A DNA stretch of 64,000 nt from Enoplolaimus lenunculus (Eukaryota > Nematoda > Enoplea > Enoplida > Thoracostomopsidae): NCBI GenBank assembly GCA_030248215.1, contig JASANG010001712.1, positions 62,001-126,000 of the forward strand. The letters are read 5' to 3'. Positions 1 to 11,142 of this stretch are shown here, piece by piece (the first letter of the stretch is position 1; every line of letters begins with the position of its first letter). The notes under the pieces were generated by a model. The model was not told the DNA's origin, did not search any database, and worked only from the letters and a program-made list of their open reading frames with translations. A program made the translations under genes and the position numbers.

Positions 1-83
1 TAGGATCAAGTTTAGATTTAGGCTGACTTAGACATGATCACCTTTACATCGAGGCTGAACGATTAGAATTATTACGAATATAA

Positions 84-255
84 GACCATGTAAAGATCAT
101 GGGCGGAACGTTTTTCTGTGGAACCGCAATAGAGTAAGCATTACCATTAGACAAATGTTTTTGCTTAGACTTAGGTATAAGCTCATTTTTACGTTTATGC
201 TTGCGCTTAGGAATATGCTTATACCACTGTTACGGCCCTGTTCTATACATTGGTC
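84..255. repeat. Foldback MITE with TTAGGC-like core (family A)
   Basis: The ends are inverted copies of each other: it opens with GACCATGTAAAGATCATGGG and closes with the complement of the same end type (GGCCCTGTTCTATACATTGG). The interior is an imperfect run of TTAGGC/TTAGGN hexamers. The same architecture recurs at 12940-13116, 20462-20588, 50764-50983, 54498-54703 and 63430-63583, so this is a dispersed non-coding element. No ORF of interest. Confidence 0.75.
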
Positions 256-1237
256 AGAATATTCATAGCTTAATAGCGTACTGTTTGTTTTTAAAAATTG
301 GCTGATACAACAAGTTTTACCAATATTTGGCCTAAATTTGTTTTACCTAAAATTTATTAATGTTTTTGTCATTTACAAAAGTTGCGTACTTCATGCGCCG
401 AGTCACTTTTATTTCGTTTTAACGTGATATCTGTACCGTTTCCGGCAGCTGTGTCTATAGTAACCGTAAAAATAGCCTATTACTAAATATCCGGTTTACA
501 ATAATTTTTGACGTTTTTTTTGCAATTTTCAACATAATTTGACCGGAAACAACTTAAACCAATCAAAATTTAGCCGAATCAAGCTGATAAATGCAAAAAA
601 TAAAGTCAGCGAGCCAGAAGGAGCGTACGGTTATAGCAGGCCGGTAGCCAGCTCATCTTGCTGGCGGGGGCTAAAACATTTTTCAGGAACGGCATACAAG
701 GGTTTTCGTTGACTTAAAAGCAAGGACGAAAGTTTTCTAGGGGGGGTACGGCAAGATATTTCCACAGAATTAAATACGACAAGAAAATATAGGGATTGAC
801 TTAAATATCAGAAAGGAATATAGACAATATATAGACAATTAATATACAGGGTTTAGATAGTCGATCAACTAATTTCTAAAATTTAACCCCCTTGTTTCCG
901 TGTTTGATCGCAACCATTTTGTGGTTAAAGTTTATACCCCCACGAACCGAAATTGGGCCGCGCTCCTGGCTTAAATGTGACCATTTTACCCGGTCACACA
1001 AAATGTGTGCAAGCCAGAAATACTTTCAAATGTATTGCCCGATGTTAACCATAGAGGCGTGTCTACACAGGTCCCGTAGCCAAGGGCGGTGGCACGGGGC
1101 TTAGCCCCCCTGGCAAAATCTTGCTCCCCGCGCTACAAAATTTTTAACCTGGCTTGTAAGTCATTGAAAACCCTTATATGTCTCTCCTGAAAATTTTTAA
1201 CTGCCCTAACAAAGTGACTTTTAGTGGTGTAACGTTT
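256..1237. other. Intergenic, with two degenerate copies of a GTAGCCAGCTCA repeat
   Basis: No gene is recognisable. Two diverged copies of the GTAGCCAGCTCACCTT repeat family lie at about 640-765 and 1077-1215. They share internal words such as ATTTTTCAGGA and AAGGGTTTTC with the better copy at 54864-55012. The short ORFs here have no recognisable domain and lie in repeat sequence. Confidence 0.5.
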
Positions 1238-1502
1238 GCGCTATACTCGACGTCCGGCGCCGTCCGTCACCATGCGTCACCCGCACGGCGCCGTGCGCCA
1301 CCGTGCGTCACCATACGTTATCGTCCGTGAGTTGTTTGCGTACAATACCGCACGATGACGGACGGCGCCGCACGGCGACGGATGGCGTCGCACAGAGACG
1401 GAAGGCGCCGCACGGAGACAGACGGCGCCGCACGGAGACGGACAGCGCCGCACGGAGACGGACGGCGCCGCACGGTGACGGACGTCAACAAAAGCATAGC
1501 GC
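1238..1502. repeat. GCGCTATA / GGCGCC MITE (family D) with 20-bp tandem array
   Basis: The element begins GCGCTATA and ends in the inverted form TAGCGC. The left arm carries GGCGCCGTCCGTCACC and the right arm the complementary motif. The right arm is expanded into at least six 20-bp units (1361-1480) of the type GACGGCGCCGCACGGAGACG, which accounts for ORFs open in several frames on both strands. Related copies lie at 21879-22027, about 22300-22440, 36930-37083, 41323-41505 and 42178-42313. Confidence 0.75.
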
Positions 1503-2119
1503 AACACTGATTCAAGGCGTAAACCCAGACTCGTTAGCATAAGCTCTCATGCCAAAGTGTAACGATAAATCTAAATCAAAACATAAACCCTAAAGATACA
1601 TCCAAAACGTTAGCGTACACTGTTGCTGTCTGACGGAAAATGAAACACACGTAAAAGTAACATGGGATTCGTACACAAGAAGAACTTTTCTATTTGTAAG
1701 AGTCTCCCTTGTGCCTCAGCATGGACCCATGCCGACAGTTCCAACTATAGGGTGAGCCGGGCGAATACCCTTGTATGCCCCTCCCGAAAATTTTTTAGCC
1801 TACCCCCTCTAGCGAAGTGAGCTGACTATGGGCCCACAGAAAGCACAAGATTTCCAGTAGCTGGAGCAAGTCTTCGACTCAGCGTAGGAGCAGGCACCCG
1901 CCATACCCAGTTTGGAAGGGCCCCATCCTTAAAGGCGCCCCCACTCTATCAGGTTGATACAAAACCGCCAAAGTTTTAAAATGCGTCTGGCTTCTCGCTC
2001 GCGAGTATGGGGGCCCCACCCTGGAGTTTGGACGTCGCCGCCACCCCAGCCTGCTCCAACACTGATTCCAACAGTCGTCTCTATGCCTGTAATATTTTTG
2101 ATTTGCTAAAAAACTCAGG

Positions 2120-2254
2120 TTTCAAATGCAAATTAGTGTTTCGACCAATCAAACTAAAATTGACTTTTTCCTGCCCAATGACATTGTTTCAAATGCAAAT
2201 TAGTGTTTCGACCAATCAAACTGAAATAGACTTTTTTCCTGCCCAATGACATTG
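2120..2254. repeat. 67-bp tandem duplication
   Basis: The segment starting TTTCAAATGCAAATTAGTG at 2120 is repeated from 2187 with a period of 67-68 bp, and a third partial start follows at 2255. The two copies differ at only a few positions, so the duplication looks recent. No coding sense. Confidence 0.85.
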
Positions 2255-2996
2255 TTTCAAATGCCTCCGGCGTCCAGTTTTGTTCCCTTCACAAAACAAC
2301 AACCGTCAAAAAAAGAACATGATCTCGTCTGAGCCACACCACCTCAATACTGTTAATATTATACATACCATATATACTCATGGTTTTCTGTACATATGAA
2401 CATATAAACTTGTATATGTCTATGGTTCCTGTACACTCGCCGTCACAGTTTTCACCCTTTTGCCATTTTTGCCATAATTTTAGGCTCACAATTAGGCTTA
2501 GGCTTGCAGGATTTTAGGTTTAGGCTAAAGCATGTAGTGGATGTTTATCCAAGTGCCATATACTCAAACATGTATACATATTTTATTAACATATATACAT
2601 AAATATATAAATATACACATATATAAATATATAAATATACACCCACATATATATATAATGTATATATCCATATATACGTAGATATATACACATTTGCGTA
2701 TATTCATGCATTTATATATGTGTATATACCAGATCCTCGTTCATGGTTATGAAGCGTTCGCCAAGACAACCACATGGCAGTTGCCTTAAACCACAACTGA
2801 ACCAGTATATAATGAAAACCATGAACCTAAAACCTCAAGTCGTCCATCGGCTTTTGGTTCGCTATGGCTGCTTACGATGCTTCTCGTAGTTGTGTTCTTA
2901 GAGGTTTTCTTTCATGCTTTTCGTCCGTTTATCACCTTTAGACCATTCCACATATTGTATATAAAGGTTTATATATTGCATATACACATTCTTGTC

Positions 2997-3155
2997 CAGT
3001 GCCGGAGCAGACAGGGATGCGGGCATCCTCAAATTCAAGGGTGGGGCCCCCGAACTCGCGAGCGAGAAACCAGACGGATTTTGTTCCGGCGGTTTTTGTT
3101 TCAATTGGTTAGGGTGGGGCCCCTTTAGGGTTGGGGCCCCAAAATGTGGGTATGC
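2997..3155 (+). repeat. Dispersed GTGCCGGAGCAGAC / GGGGCCCC repeat (family J)
   Basis: The segment begins CAGTGCCGGAGCAGACA, contains ACTCGCGAGCGA (a small palindrome) and GGGGCCCC, and ends in a CCCCAAAATGGGGGT-like segment. The same order of motifs is found at 7681-7845 and, inverted, at about 1855-2060. Confidence 0.7.
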
Positions 3156-3763
3156 AGGTTGGCTGTTTCGGCCCTACTCATGTCTATATATAAGAATATC
3201 TGTATATAATACAACCTTATAATGCATGTATTTCAATGCTTACGTAATACATATATATTATACATATATTATATATATTTATATATACTAAATATACATA
3301 CATATATATTATAGTACATATACGTAGCTTTATATAATATATAAAGATACATATATGTTTGTACACATATACATAAGTCCATGTATATATTTGAATGCAA
3401 CCGAATGGTTGCGAAACGAAGTGTCAATGACGAAAAGGTCTTTTGTGGCATGTGGTCAGGTCAACATAGGAAATCTATGGTAAAAAACTTGACCACATTG
3501 CAGTGTATATTGATTGATAGCCTTGACTTGAATAAAAAATGGCTTTTAAAGCATGTATTTGTATTGCTTTATTGGTAAAATTGAGTTAAGTACAACAGTC
3601 CTTGTGAACGCAAAATTGTTAAGGGTGGATTAATCTTGTCAGTAAAGCGCTGCATCAACCGGTTGATGTGGTTTAGGGTGTGACCGGATATCCGGTTTAA
3701 TATCAAGCAAAAAATCGATATCTCTAGAGTGTTGTGCATCGGCCAGCAACCTGTCGGCAGTCC

Positions 3764-4092
3764 GGCCAAAAGTATTGGAAGGCCGGCCGGCCAAAATTGG
3801 GAGGCCGGATGGCCAAAAGTATTGGAAGGCCGGACGGCCAAAAGTATTGGAAGGCCGGCCGGCCAAAATTGGGAGGCCGGATGGCCAAAAGTATTGGAAG
3901 GCCGGACGGCCAAAAGTATTGGAAGGCCGGCCGGCCAAAATTGGGAGGCCGGATGGCCAAAAGTATTGGAAGGCCGGCCGGCCAAAAGTATTGGAAGGCC
4001 GGCCAAAAGTATTGGAAGGCCGGCCAAAAGTATTGGAAGGCCGGCCAAAAGTATTGGAAGGCCGGCCAAAAGTATTGGAAGGCCGGCCGGCC
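3764..4092. repeat. GGCCGGCC higher-order minisatellite
   Basis: Monomers of the form GGCCAAAAGTATTGGAAGGCC are joined by GGCC or GGCCGGCC palindromes. From 3764 the order is a 25-bp, a 22-bp (AAAATTGGGAGG variant) and a 25-bp monomer, giving a 72-bp higher-order unit repeated nearly three times. Five or so plain 21-bp monomers then follow up to 4092. The unit lacks stop codons in several frames, so the overlapping ORFs are by-products. A further lone GGCCGGCCGGCC lies at 4204-4215. Confidence 0.9.
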
Positions 4093-4215
4093 ACCAATTT
4101 TTATTCTATCACAATAGCTTGTTATTTGTTCTCATTTCTAGAAACGTAACGAATTAACGATATATACCATTGTACAAATATTTAATTAATTTTAAAATTT
4201 ATTGGCCGGCCGGCC

Positions 4216-5087
4216 AGTAGAAAAGGTAGCAATTGCACAACATTAATTCGTATGAAATACAATTTGACTTGAACCAATTAGTATAATTCAAAATATTTCA
4301 AGCAACCCGTCTCACATGTTCCTCAGGATCCAACTGAGAGCATGGCTCGGGCCCGTAGGTAGACGAATATCGAGGTGCTCAACGTTGAGCCTTTTGTCCC
4401 TCGTTCCTCAACTATTTTAGCCGCATTCACATCTACGGGTCGCTCCTGATATTTTTCACCTCCCCTCCAGCATATTGGCCGAGCGACCGGCGTTTGCCTG
4501 GTTTGGCAAAATTTAAATTTTTGCAGTTGGTCATACACCCTCCTTCAGGATCTGCCAGAAAAGCCAAACGCAACTGTTTCTAGGTGAAGCGAAACCTAAA
4601 CCAAACAATGCTGCAAAAAGGTTTGTTTTGACAAACCCAATCAGGCCATAGAGTACCATCCCCAAGGGACCCAATTTGTAGCCGGAAAATGCATTTCTTG
4701 ACGACTTTGACCGTCACTTTTGTCCGGAACACCGAAAAGGCGAGAGGCAGGTAAGGCCTCAGGAATGCCTCGAAACTTTGGCTTCAATTGCGAATTTAAG
4801 AATAAAACTTTAGGCCAAAAATTTTGTTTAAAAAATAGAGTTCGATGAAATTTTTTTTGAGTCTTTAATTGGCTAAAGTACGGGCGGACCACTACCGTAT
4901 CCCAGTATGATCGGGATGGTTTGCTATTAATCCTCATGGGATACGACGGTGTCGTTAGCTTTTTTTCAACAAAACTGTTTCTTTTAGGTTACTGTATAAT
5001 CAATGATTATTGTTTTTAGACCGATTCATTTCTTGCGCATCTGAAGGTCAGTGGTCGCGACATGGACGATTATGATTATTTCAGATT
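4216..5087. other. Intergenic, nothing recognised
   Basis: Only two minus-strand ORFs of 71 and 98 codons (4323-4538 and 4641-4937) are present. Neither shows a recognisable domain nor flanking splice sites that would join them into a gene. The sequence is unremarkable in composition. Confidence 0.35.
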
Positions 5088-5291
5088 CACTGGAAAAAAT
5101 TGTAAGTCAAATTGAATCTCTCCGAATTAGGCTTTTCGGGACTACGCAACCTGAGTGAAATTCGAGTTCGCCAGGCAAATTCGACGCACTGAGTCGCATG
5201 TTTGACTCTGGCGAAATCGAATTTGCTCAGTTTGTGTAGTCCGCTAGAGCCTATTTCGGAGAGTCAATTTGAATCACCTTTTTTTGCAGTG
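5088..5291. repeat. Hairpin MITE with CACTGCAAAAAATGG ends (family B)
   Basis: The element starts CACTGGAAAAAATTGTAAG and ends with the complementary CCTTTTTTTGCAGTG. The inner arms carry GAGTC/GACTC words and a CGGGACTAC...GTAGTCC stem, so the whole element can fold back. Better copies are at 5445-5644 and 9452-9663. The end sequence and length resemble Tc1/mariner-type MITEs; TA flanks are visible at some copies only. Confidence 0.75.
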
Positions 5292-5444
5292 TGTGATTTT
5301 TAAACAAAAATTGCCGAAAGATTTCTCAAACTTTTTATTCACAAAAACATGACACATATCCAGAATTATTTAGACAACCAAAATTTACAACTTTTGAATT
5401 TTGAAGAATTCGCGAGCGAAGGGAGCGGAAAGCTTGACGCAGTT

Positions 5445-5644
5445 CACTGTAAAAAATGGTGAGTCAAATTAACTCTATCCGAAATAGGCTTTTCCTGACT
5501 ACGCAAACTGAGTCAAAATTCGACTCCACCAGAGTAAAATTGAGTCGAATTTGGCTCAGGCGGAGTCGAATTTTGACTCGATTTGTGTAGTCCCGTAGAG
5601 CCTATTTCAGAGAGAGTCAATTTGACTCACCATTTTTTGCAGTG
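5445..5644. repeat. Hairpin MITE (family B), well preserved
   Basis: CACTGTAAAAAATGGTGAGT at the left end is matched by its complement ACTCACCATTTTTTGCAGTG at the right. Internal GACTC/GAGTC words are arranged symmetrically around the centre. About 200 bp, no ORF. Confidence 0.85.
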
Positions 5645-5952
5645 TTTTCAAATTTATATGTTTTAAGTTTTGTATTCTTAAGTTCGAAAGGGTTTTTCAA
5701 TTACGCTGTTCCTAAGGGATCGACATTTGGTCATATGCCCCTCATTTCATATAAAGTTCTGTTGAACATGCCGGGCTAAAGGTTAAGACGATTTTATAAA
5801 ATATATAGATTATACTTGCCAGAATTTTATTCGCCACAAATGTCTTGTGCCGTTCCTGCGAGTATATTTTAATTGAGACTAAAATGATATTTATCAAAGT
5901 TTTCGCATTTAAATAAGATATCCCATTTGAAAATTACAAAAATTCAACATAC

Positions 5953-6285
5953 CATCGATGGTATCAAGCTCGCTGTAATATAAATCGTTCAAATTCCGGA
6001 ACGCTGAACACGTATCATCGTTGGTTCTCACGGGATCGTGAGAATTTTGATCAACGTGAGAATTTTGCAAAGCGTGAGAATTTTGATCAACGTGAGAATT
6101 TTGCTGAGCGTGAGAATTTTGCTGATCGTGAGAAAATTGTCGAATACACTTCACGTCACATCCAAGCTGTGTGCATTCAGAATAGCACCGTTTTAATGTT
6201 GCCGATCGATCTATAGAGCACACTGGCTGGGCAGGGCCAGGGCCTGGCAGTGAAACAGGTCCATGAGGTACAACGTGCTCTGGAT
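5953..6285 (-). CDS. Internal exon of an unidentified, probably extracellular protein
   Basis: I do not recognise the gene. The open frame is bounded by a plausible acceptor (TTATTCATAG) and a strong donor (G|GTATGT). It is 333 bp long with a single split-codon base at each end in the 1-1 arrangement, so it could be skipped or duplicated without a frameshift. It encodes about 111 residues with six cysteines (a cluster of five before residue 55 and one near residue 90). Between them, NSH occurs five times in short related units, the protein reading of an 18-bp repeat GTGAGAATTTTGATCAAC. Phase 1-1 exons with several cysteines are typical of shuffled extracellular modules; that link is inference. 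The neighbouring exons were not found. Confidence 0.4.
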
Positions 6286-9200
6286 CTATGAATAAGGCAA
6301 TTAATTTGTTTTCGGTCATCCTTAAGGAAATTTTACTTAATATGGGCCAATAGACTTTGAGGAGATACAAATTGACAATGGATCTGGATAAAAATCAATT
6401 GGGTTTGTTTGAGTTTTGAGGCCAATACAAACCTTTTAATATACAAATAGGTGGTATATAATAACACGTTTCTGTAAAACAACTGATACGGATATAACCT
6501 AAAATTTGATGTTAAATATATTTGGTAAAGATAAATTTAACATAAACAACAACATAGTAAGAAAATCGTAAAACAAAAATGAAAATAAAATCTCAAAATA
6601 AAGAATCAAAATTGTTACAATATCATTCTTCAGAGAGCTCATGTAAAGAAGGTCTTATATTAATTTCAGAAACTCTGTTAAAAGAATGGTATATTTAGAA
6701 TTAGTCTCTTTGCAGAGTCCAAGGACAACACAGACATCCTGCTTACACATAAAATTTTTCGGCTTGTATTTGGCTTAGGCTTAGGCTTAGGACTATTCTT
6801 ACTATTATACGCTTAGGCTTAGGCTTAGTCTTAGGTTTAGGTTTTGCAATTCCAATGTCGCTACGGCCACAGTACACACTGCACACTGCATATGTCCTTA
6901 CACTATAACGAGACACTGTTCGAAGGGACTATTGTTGTACTTTTATTTTAGCAGAGCCTACGCACAAAGAAATTACAAATCATTTCGCGGAAACAAAGCT
7001 TTAGCGAGAGTCTACCTTTTGTCAGCAGTCTCTACCGAAGAATTCTGTTTTGTACATACTCCCTTGGAACAGTTTCCAGCCAAAACCGCCTATATAAGTA
7101 CATAGTGTGTGTTGTTGTCATTAGGCCCTGGTTGAAATTCTTCAACAAAAATTAGCTGATCCGAGCGTACACACGTTTAGAGATATATTGCAACCGTTAT
7201 TTCTTCAAAAATATTTTATTTTGCCACGGACAACAAAAGACAAAATGAAAAAAAACAACAGTGATGGACACTGAAAATACAAAACATTTGTTTAAATTTT
7301 TACCCACCCAAAACCATATGTACAGGGTGCAATTGAACGAGGGTACAGATGGGTGGGTATAAAAAAATTTGAGTGACAGCTGATATTTGGTTTTAAAAAA
7401 TTAAAACTTACAATAAAACGTTAAAGTCGTACGTAAACTCGTAAAACGAAACATTTCTTGTTGTATAAAACCACATAGCGAGCCTACTGTGAGCGATTTC
7501 AGCAAATATCGCTGCACATCACGTGGGGGGGGGGCTTTCGCTTGTTTCAGAACGAACGCATTCGCCCCCAGACCCCCAAGGGTGTCAAAATTTTAGTGTA
7601 TGAGCTGAGTAACCTTTCACGCGGCTTGGCTATGAAACCGGTTTGGTCTCGAATAATTCGATGTATAAAAACTGAACAGGCAGTGCCGGAGCAGACAATG
7701 GTAAGGGTTCCCTTAAACCCCAGGGTGGGGGCCCTAAACTCGCGAGCGAAAGCAAGACGCATTTTAAAACTTGTACGGTTTTTGTTTGAACCGGTTAGAG
7801 TGGGGCTCCTTTAGGGATTGGGCCCCCAAATGGGGGTATGTGTAGTAGCTGCTCCGATCCTGCCAACAGGTTAAAATTGTTCGCGTTTGACTTACCTCTA
7901 GAACCGCAGTACCTCGCTGTATTCTGAACGAATCGCTTACAAATGTCATTACTTCGTTTAAGCGAAATCATAAAACCGAATATTTTGTCTCATCTTTTAC
8001 CTACAGGATTTAAAATTATTTTGAAATTTTGAAAAAAGTGACCTGTTCCTACTGAGCATAGGAACACATTTTCGTTCTGTGAAAGGACGTGTTCGATCCA
8101 CTTCCCTTCCGGGTATTAACAACATATTCAGGATTTTCGGGTCAAAAAAGATACTTTTTGTGGTTCGAATTTTTGCGAAGAAACCGGTAAAATTTATTCA
8201 TTTCGTCTTATTTGCAAACTGTATTTTTTAACAATTTGGACTAGAAATGAACAATTTGCATTGCTACATTTTCTACACGCAAAAGTTGGACGTGTGAATC
8301 ATGGTGGAAAGCATGGATGCGTTCAATGGATGCATCCATGACTTCCACCATGGAATCACCTCTGCGTCCAAACAAATTTCAGCCCAAATTCACTCAGATA
8401 TATGTATTGTACCTATGCGCATACAGATTCGGATCCAGATATTGTTCACCGTACGTACTGCGCAATGAAATCGAAAATGCAAACGAAATTTTAATACTTA
8501 ATGTTAATAGGAAACTTATGGCTTTGATCCCACAATGCCTGGATGAGGGGCCGTCTTGGATCCACCAGTGTGCAACTGCAATACGGAATCTGTCGTCAGA
8601 TTCGTAGACTGCGAGTAGTTGACGTCATAACTTGCACAAAATACACAACTGTTTTGCCGTTTACAACGTCACTCTTATAAATTTCAATATATTTCAACCA
8701 CTTCCAAACCGTGTCTGCCCTTTTATGTCCGCGTTACAAAAAAAAATAAAAAATGTTAAATTTTCGTTGATGGTAGAAAGCAAAAACAATCAACCCCTGT
8801 ACCCCCCCACCTCAATTGAACTGTAGTGGATAAGAGCAAAAAAAGTGAATAAAAGGTGTGCATTTCAGAGCAGTGCCTTGCGCACTCAAAAAAATATCGA
8901 AAATAAACAATAATCACAGTTCATAAAGGTTGCGAACTCACATCGGTTTTTGAGCGGCTTTGAATCGTAGAAAGTTAAGATATTTTACACAAAAAATCGA
9001 GGGTTTCAAAACAGCGTTGCATTTTAGACAGAAATTTTTGCTCGAGTCGAGCCCGTCGCCACGTGGGACCATCGGAGCTCAGCCGTCCGTGGAAAAATTT
9101 TGGCCTTCCCTAGATTTTAAACCTTGCTTGTCAGTCATTGAAAACCCTAGAATGCCTCTGCTAAAATTTTTCAGCCCCCCCTAGCAAGGTGAGCTGGTTA

Positions 9201-9357
9201 CAGGCCTGGCTCGAGTTATCATAAGTAGGTGAGTCAACACACCGTAATCGGTTTTTAAACCACCGATTTGACGCAGCTGCGGATCTACTGGTGTATTTAT
9301 TAAGTTGGAAAAATTGCGCTTTAATAGCAAACTGTAGCTTAGTTATGGTTTGGTATA
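6286..9357. other. Intergenic or long intron, with repeat fragments
   Basis: No coding exon could be supported. Recognisable pieces are a TTAGGC-rich fragment of family A at about 6740-6880, a family J copy at 7681-7845, and an inverted GTAGCCAGCTCA-type repeat at about 9057-9210. ORFs at 8317-8607 and 8632-8826 have no recognisable domain, cysteine pattern or splice context. If the exon at 5953-6285 is real, part of this stretch is probably its upstream intron. Confidence 0.4.
7681..7845 (+). repeat. Dispersed GTGCCGGAGCAGAC repeat (family J)
   Basis: CAGTGCCGGAGCAGACAATG is followed by AACTCGCGAGCGA and CCCCCAAATGGGGGT in the same order as in the copy at 2997-3155. Confidence 0.7.
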
Positions 9358-9663
9358 CACTGCAACAAATGGTGAGCCAAATTGACTCTCTTCGAAATAG
9401 GCTTTTCATGACTACACAAACTGAGCCAAAATTCGACTCCGCCAGAGACAACACTGTAAAAAACAGTGAGTCAAGTTGACTCTTTCCGAAATAGGATCTA
9501 CGACGGTACTACACAAACTGAGTCGAATTTCACTCGGCCAGACTCAAATTCAACTCACTCAGTCTCACGTTTGACTCACGCGAAGTCGAATATGACTCAG
9601 ATTGTGTAGTCCTGTACAGTCTATTTCGGAGAGAGTCAATTTGACTCACCACTTTTTGCAGTG
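9358..9663. repeat. Nested family B hairpin MITEs
   Basis: A truncated left half-element (9358 to about 9447, TACACTGCAACAAATGGTGAG) runs into a complete copy (9452-9663), which opens CACTGTAAAAAACAGTGAGT and ends in TTTTTGCAGTG followed by TA. The arrangement implies one copy inserted into or next to an older one. Confidence 0.75.
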
Positions 9664-9821
9664 TATGCTTTAACGTTTCAAATTCTGCTTTATTTGGTCC
9701 TGGAATCATTTATGCACTACAATTTGGGATAATTTACATTTGTGGTCTAGGACTTAGTGTCTCTATCCGCCCAATCTTATTCGGGTCACTACATGACGCA
9801 CTAGCGTGGAACGGCGCACAG

Positions 9822-10199
9822 CAGGGTGCAACCGGAGGTGAAGAATTCCGGAGCCGGAGGTCAACGAAACTTGCCGGAGTCGGAGGTCAACGAAACTTGC
9901 CGGAGTCGGAGGTGAGACAAAATTAGGTAGTAAAAATGATGGTTAATTAGCTAATTTTTAGCCAATATCTGCAATATGTTGTTAAGTTGTTTAGTTTTAC
10001 GCTAAATTTCATGGGAAAATTTCGGAAATTCTTTCCTGAAAATTGTGACAAAAGTAAAACGATACACACTAAACAGATAAATTTTGCAAAATTATGCAAA
10101 ATTTTACTACCAAATTGCCGGAACCTCCGGCAAAAATTCTACCGTAGCCGTAGGCCGATTTTCTGCCGGAGTCGGAGGCAGACCTCCGGCTGTACCCTG
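9822..10199. repeat. hAT-like MITE with CAGGGTGCAACCGGAGG ends (family I)
   Basis: The left end CAGGGTGCAACCGGAGG matches the complement of the right end (CCTCCGGCTGTACCCTG) at 15 of 17 positions. Subterminal GTCGGAGGTCAACGAAAC repeats and an inner inverted pair GGTAGTAAAA/TTTTACTACC are present. The flanks GCGCACAG and GCTCCCAG match at 6 of 8 positions, consistent with an old 8-bp target duplication. A second copy at 13117-13496 has nearly the same length. Confidence 0.85.
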
Positions 10200-10765
10200 G
10201 CTCCCAGTGCACGCCATGTTAAAAACTAGCTTAATGCAATGTCGATTGCTGTATGACTCTGTTCATTTCAAAGTCCGGCCAATGTAGAGAACAGGGCCGT
10301 AACTCCCGCAGATAAACTTTACGCTCCTGACCTTACATGCACAGAAATGGAAATTTCCATGGACGGGTTCAGCTTGTTGGGCGCAACCGGAAACCGAAGT
10401 CGGAGGTCAACAAAATGTGCTGGAGGTATGAATGTTGTCCAAACTTTGGTATGACATCTTTTTCGAGAAAAATCGGCATTTATGTTTCCGATATTGCTTC
10501 AGTTACAAATTGGCTAAATAAGACAGTTTGTGTAGTCCCGTAGATCCTATTTCGGAAAAAGTCAAAAACTCTGATGAATTTAATTTTTATTTCATTTTGA
10601 ACAATTGCCGCATATAAATAATTCTGATCGTAGTGCGAGCCACGCTAGTTCACTCTAATAACAATGACAGTAATATACATTTATTTACACAGATCACATT
10701 TATGGTTATACATGTTTGTGGAGGTTTAAGCATCATACCTCGTTTGCTTGGTTTCTGGGGTTGAG
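10200..10765. other. Intergenic, MITE fragments only
   Basis: A fragment of family I (about 10360-10425) and a fragment of family B (about 10524-10565) are recognisable. No gene, RNA or other element was seen. Confidence 0.4.
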
Positions 10766-11017
10766 CACACTCTAAATTCCAGGGAGTTGGTTAGTCAACT
10801 CAGGAGAGAATTAGTAATTTTAGTAATTGTTGAGTTTAGTTGCTGCACACATTAATTCGCTCTGAGCTGATTTAATTCCGGGTGAGTTGATTAATTTAAT
10901 CAGAATGAGTTAAATCAATTCCGAATTCTGAGTTGTGAAAGACCTAATTCAGAGCTCAGGCTTCTGAGTCAATTCAACTCATTCTGAGTTAAAATCAACT
11001 CACTGGAATTTACAGTG
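10766..11017. repeat. GAGTTGATT inverted-repeat MITE (family F)
   Basis: The left end CACTCTAAATTCCAGGGAGT is mirrored by ACTCACTGGAATTTACAGTG on the right. GAGTT/AACTC words alternate through the interior. A second copy is at about 48252-48440. It lies just downstream of the NAA38 stop codon. Confidence 0.75.
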
Positions 11018-11142
11018 CGACTACGGTAGTCCTGCTAACACCATTTAAACAATTTTTGCTTATTTCAATCAAGCCACTGGCCCAGCAATAATTAAGTATA
11101 TTGTTCTTATGCCCATTACTTCAAGTATATTATTACAGTTCA

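Larger units (their letters stand above)
1503..3763. other. Intergenic AT-rich region with repeat fragments
   Basis: No convincing gene. It holds an inverted copy of the GTGCCGGAGCAGAC/GGGGCCCC repeat (about 1855-2060) and a direct copy (2997-3155). There is also a 67-bp direct duplication (2120-2254) and two (AT)-rich microsatellite stretches (about 2565-2730 and 3235-3380). The short ORFs lie in these repeats. Confidence 0.5.

Noticed and set aside
1361-1480. Regular 20-bp repeats resembling a CRISPR array
   Set aside because: The units are contiguous with no unique spacers, there are no cas genes, and the genome is eukaryotic.
3569-4157. Several overlapping ORFs of 78-166 codons on both strands
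   Set aside because: They are the multi-frame translation of the 21/25-bp minisatellite, which happens to lack stop codons; repeat-length protein patterns in every frame show no coding selection.
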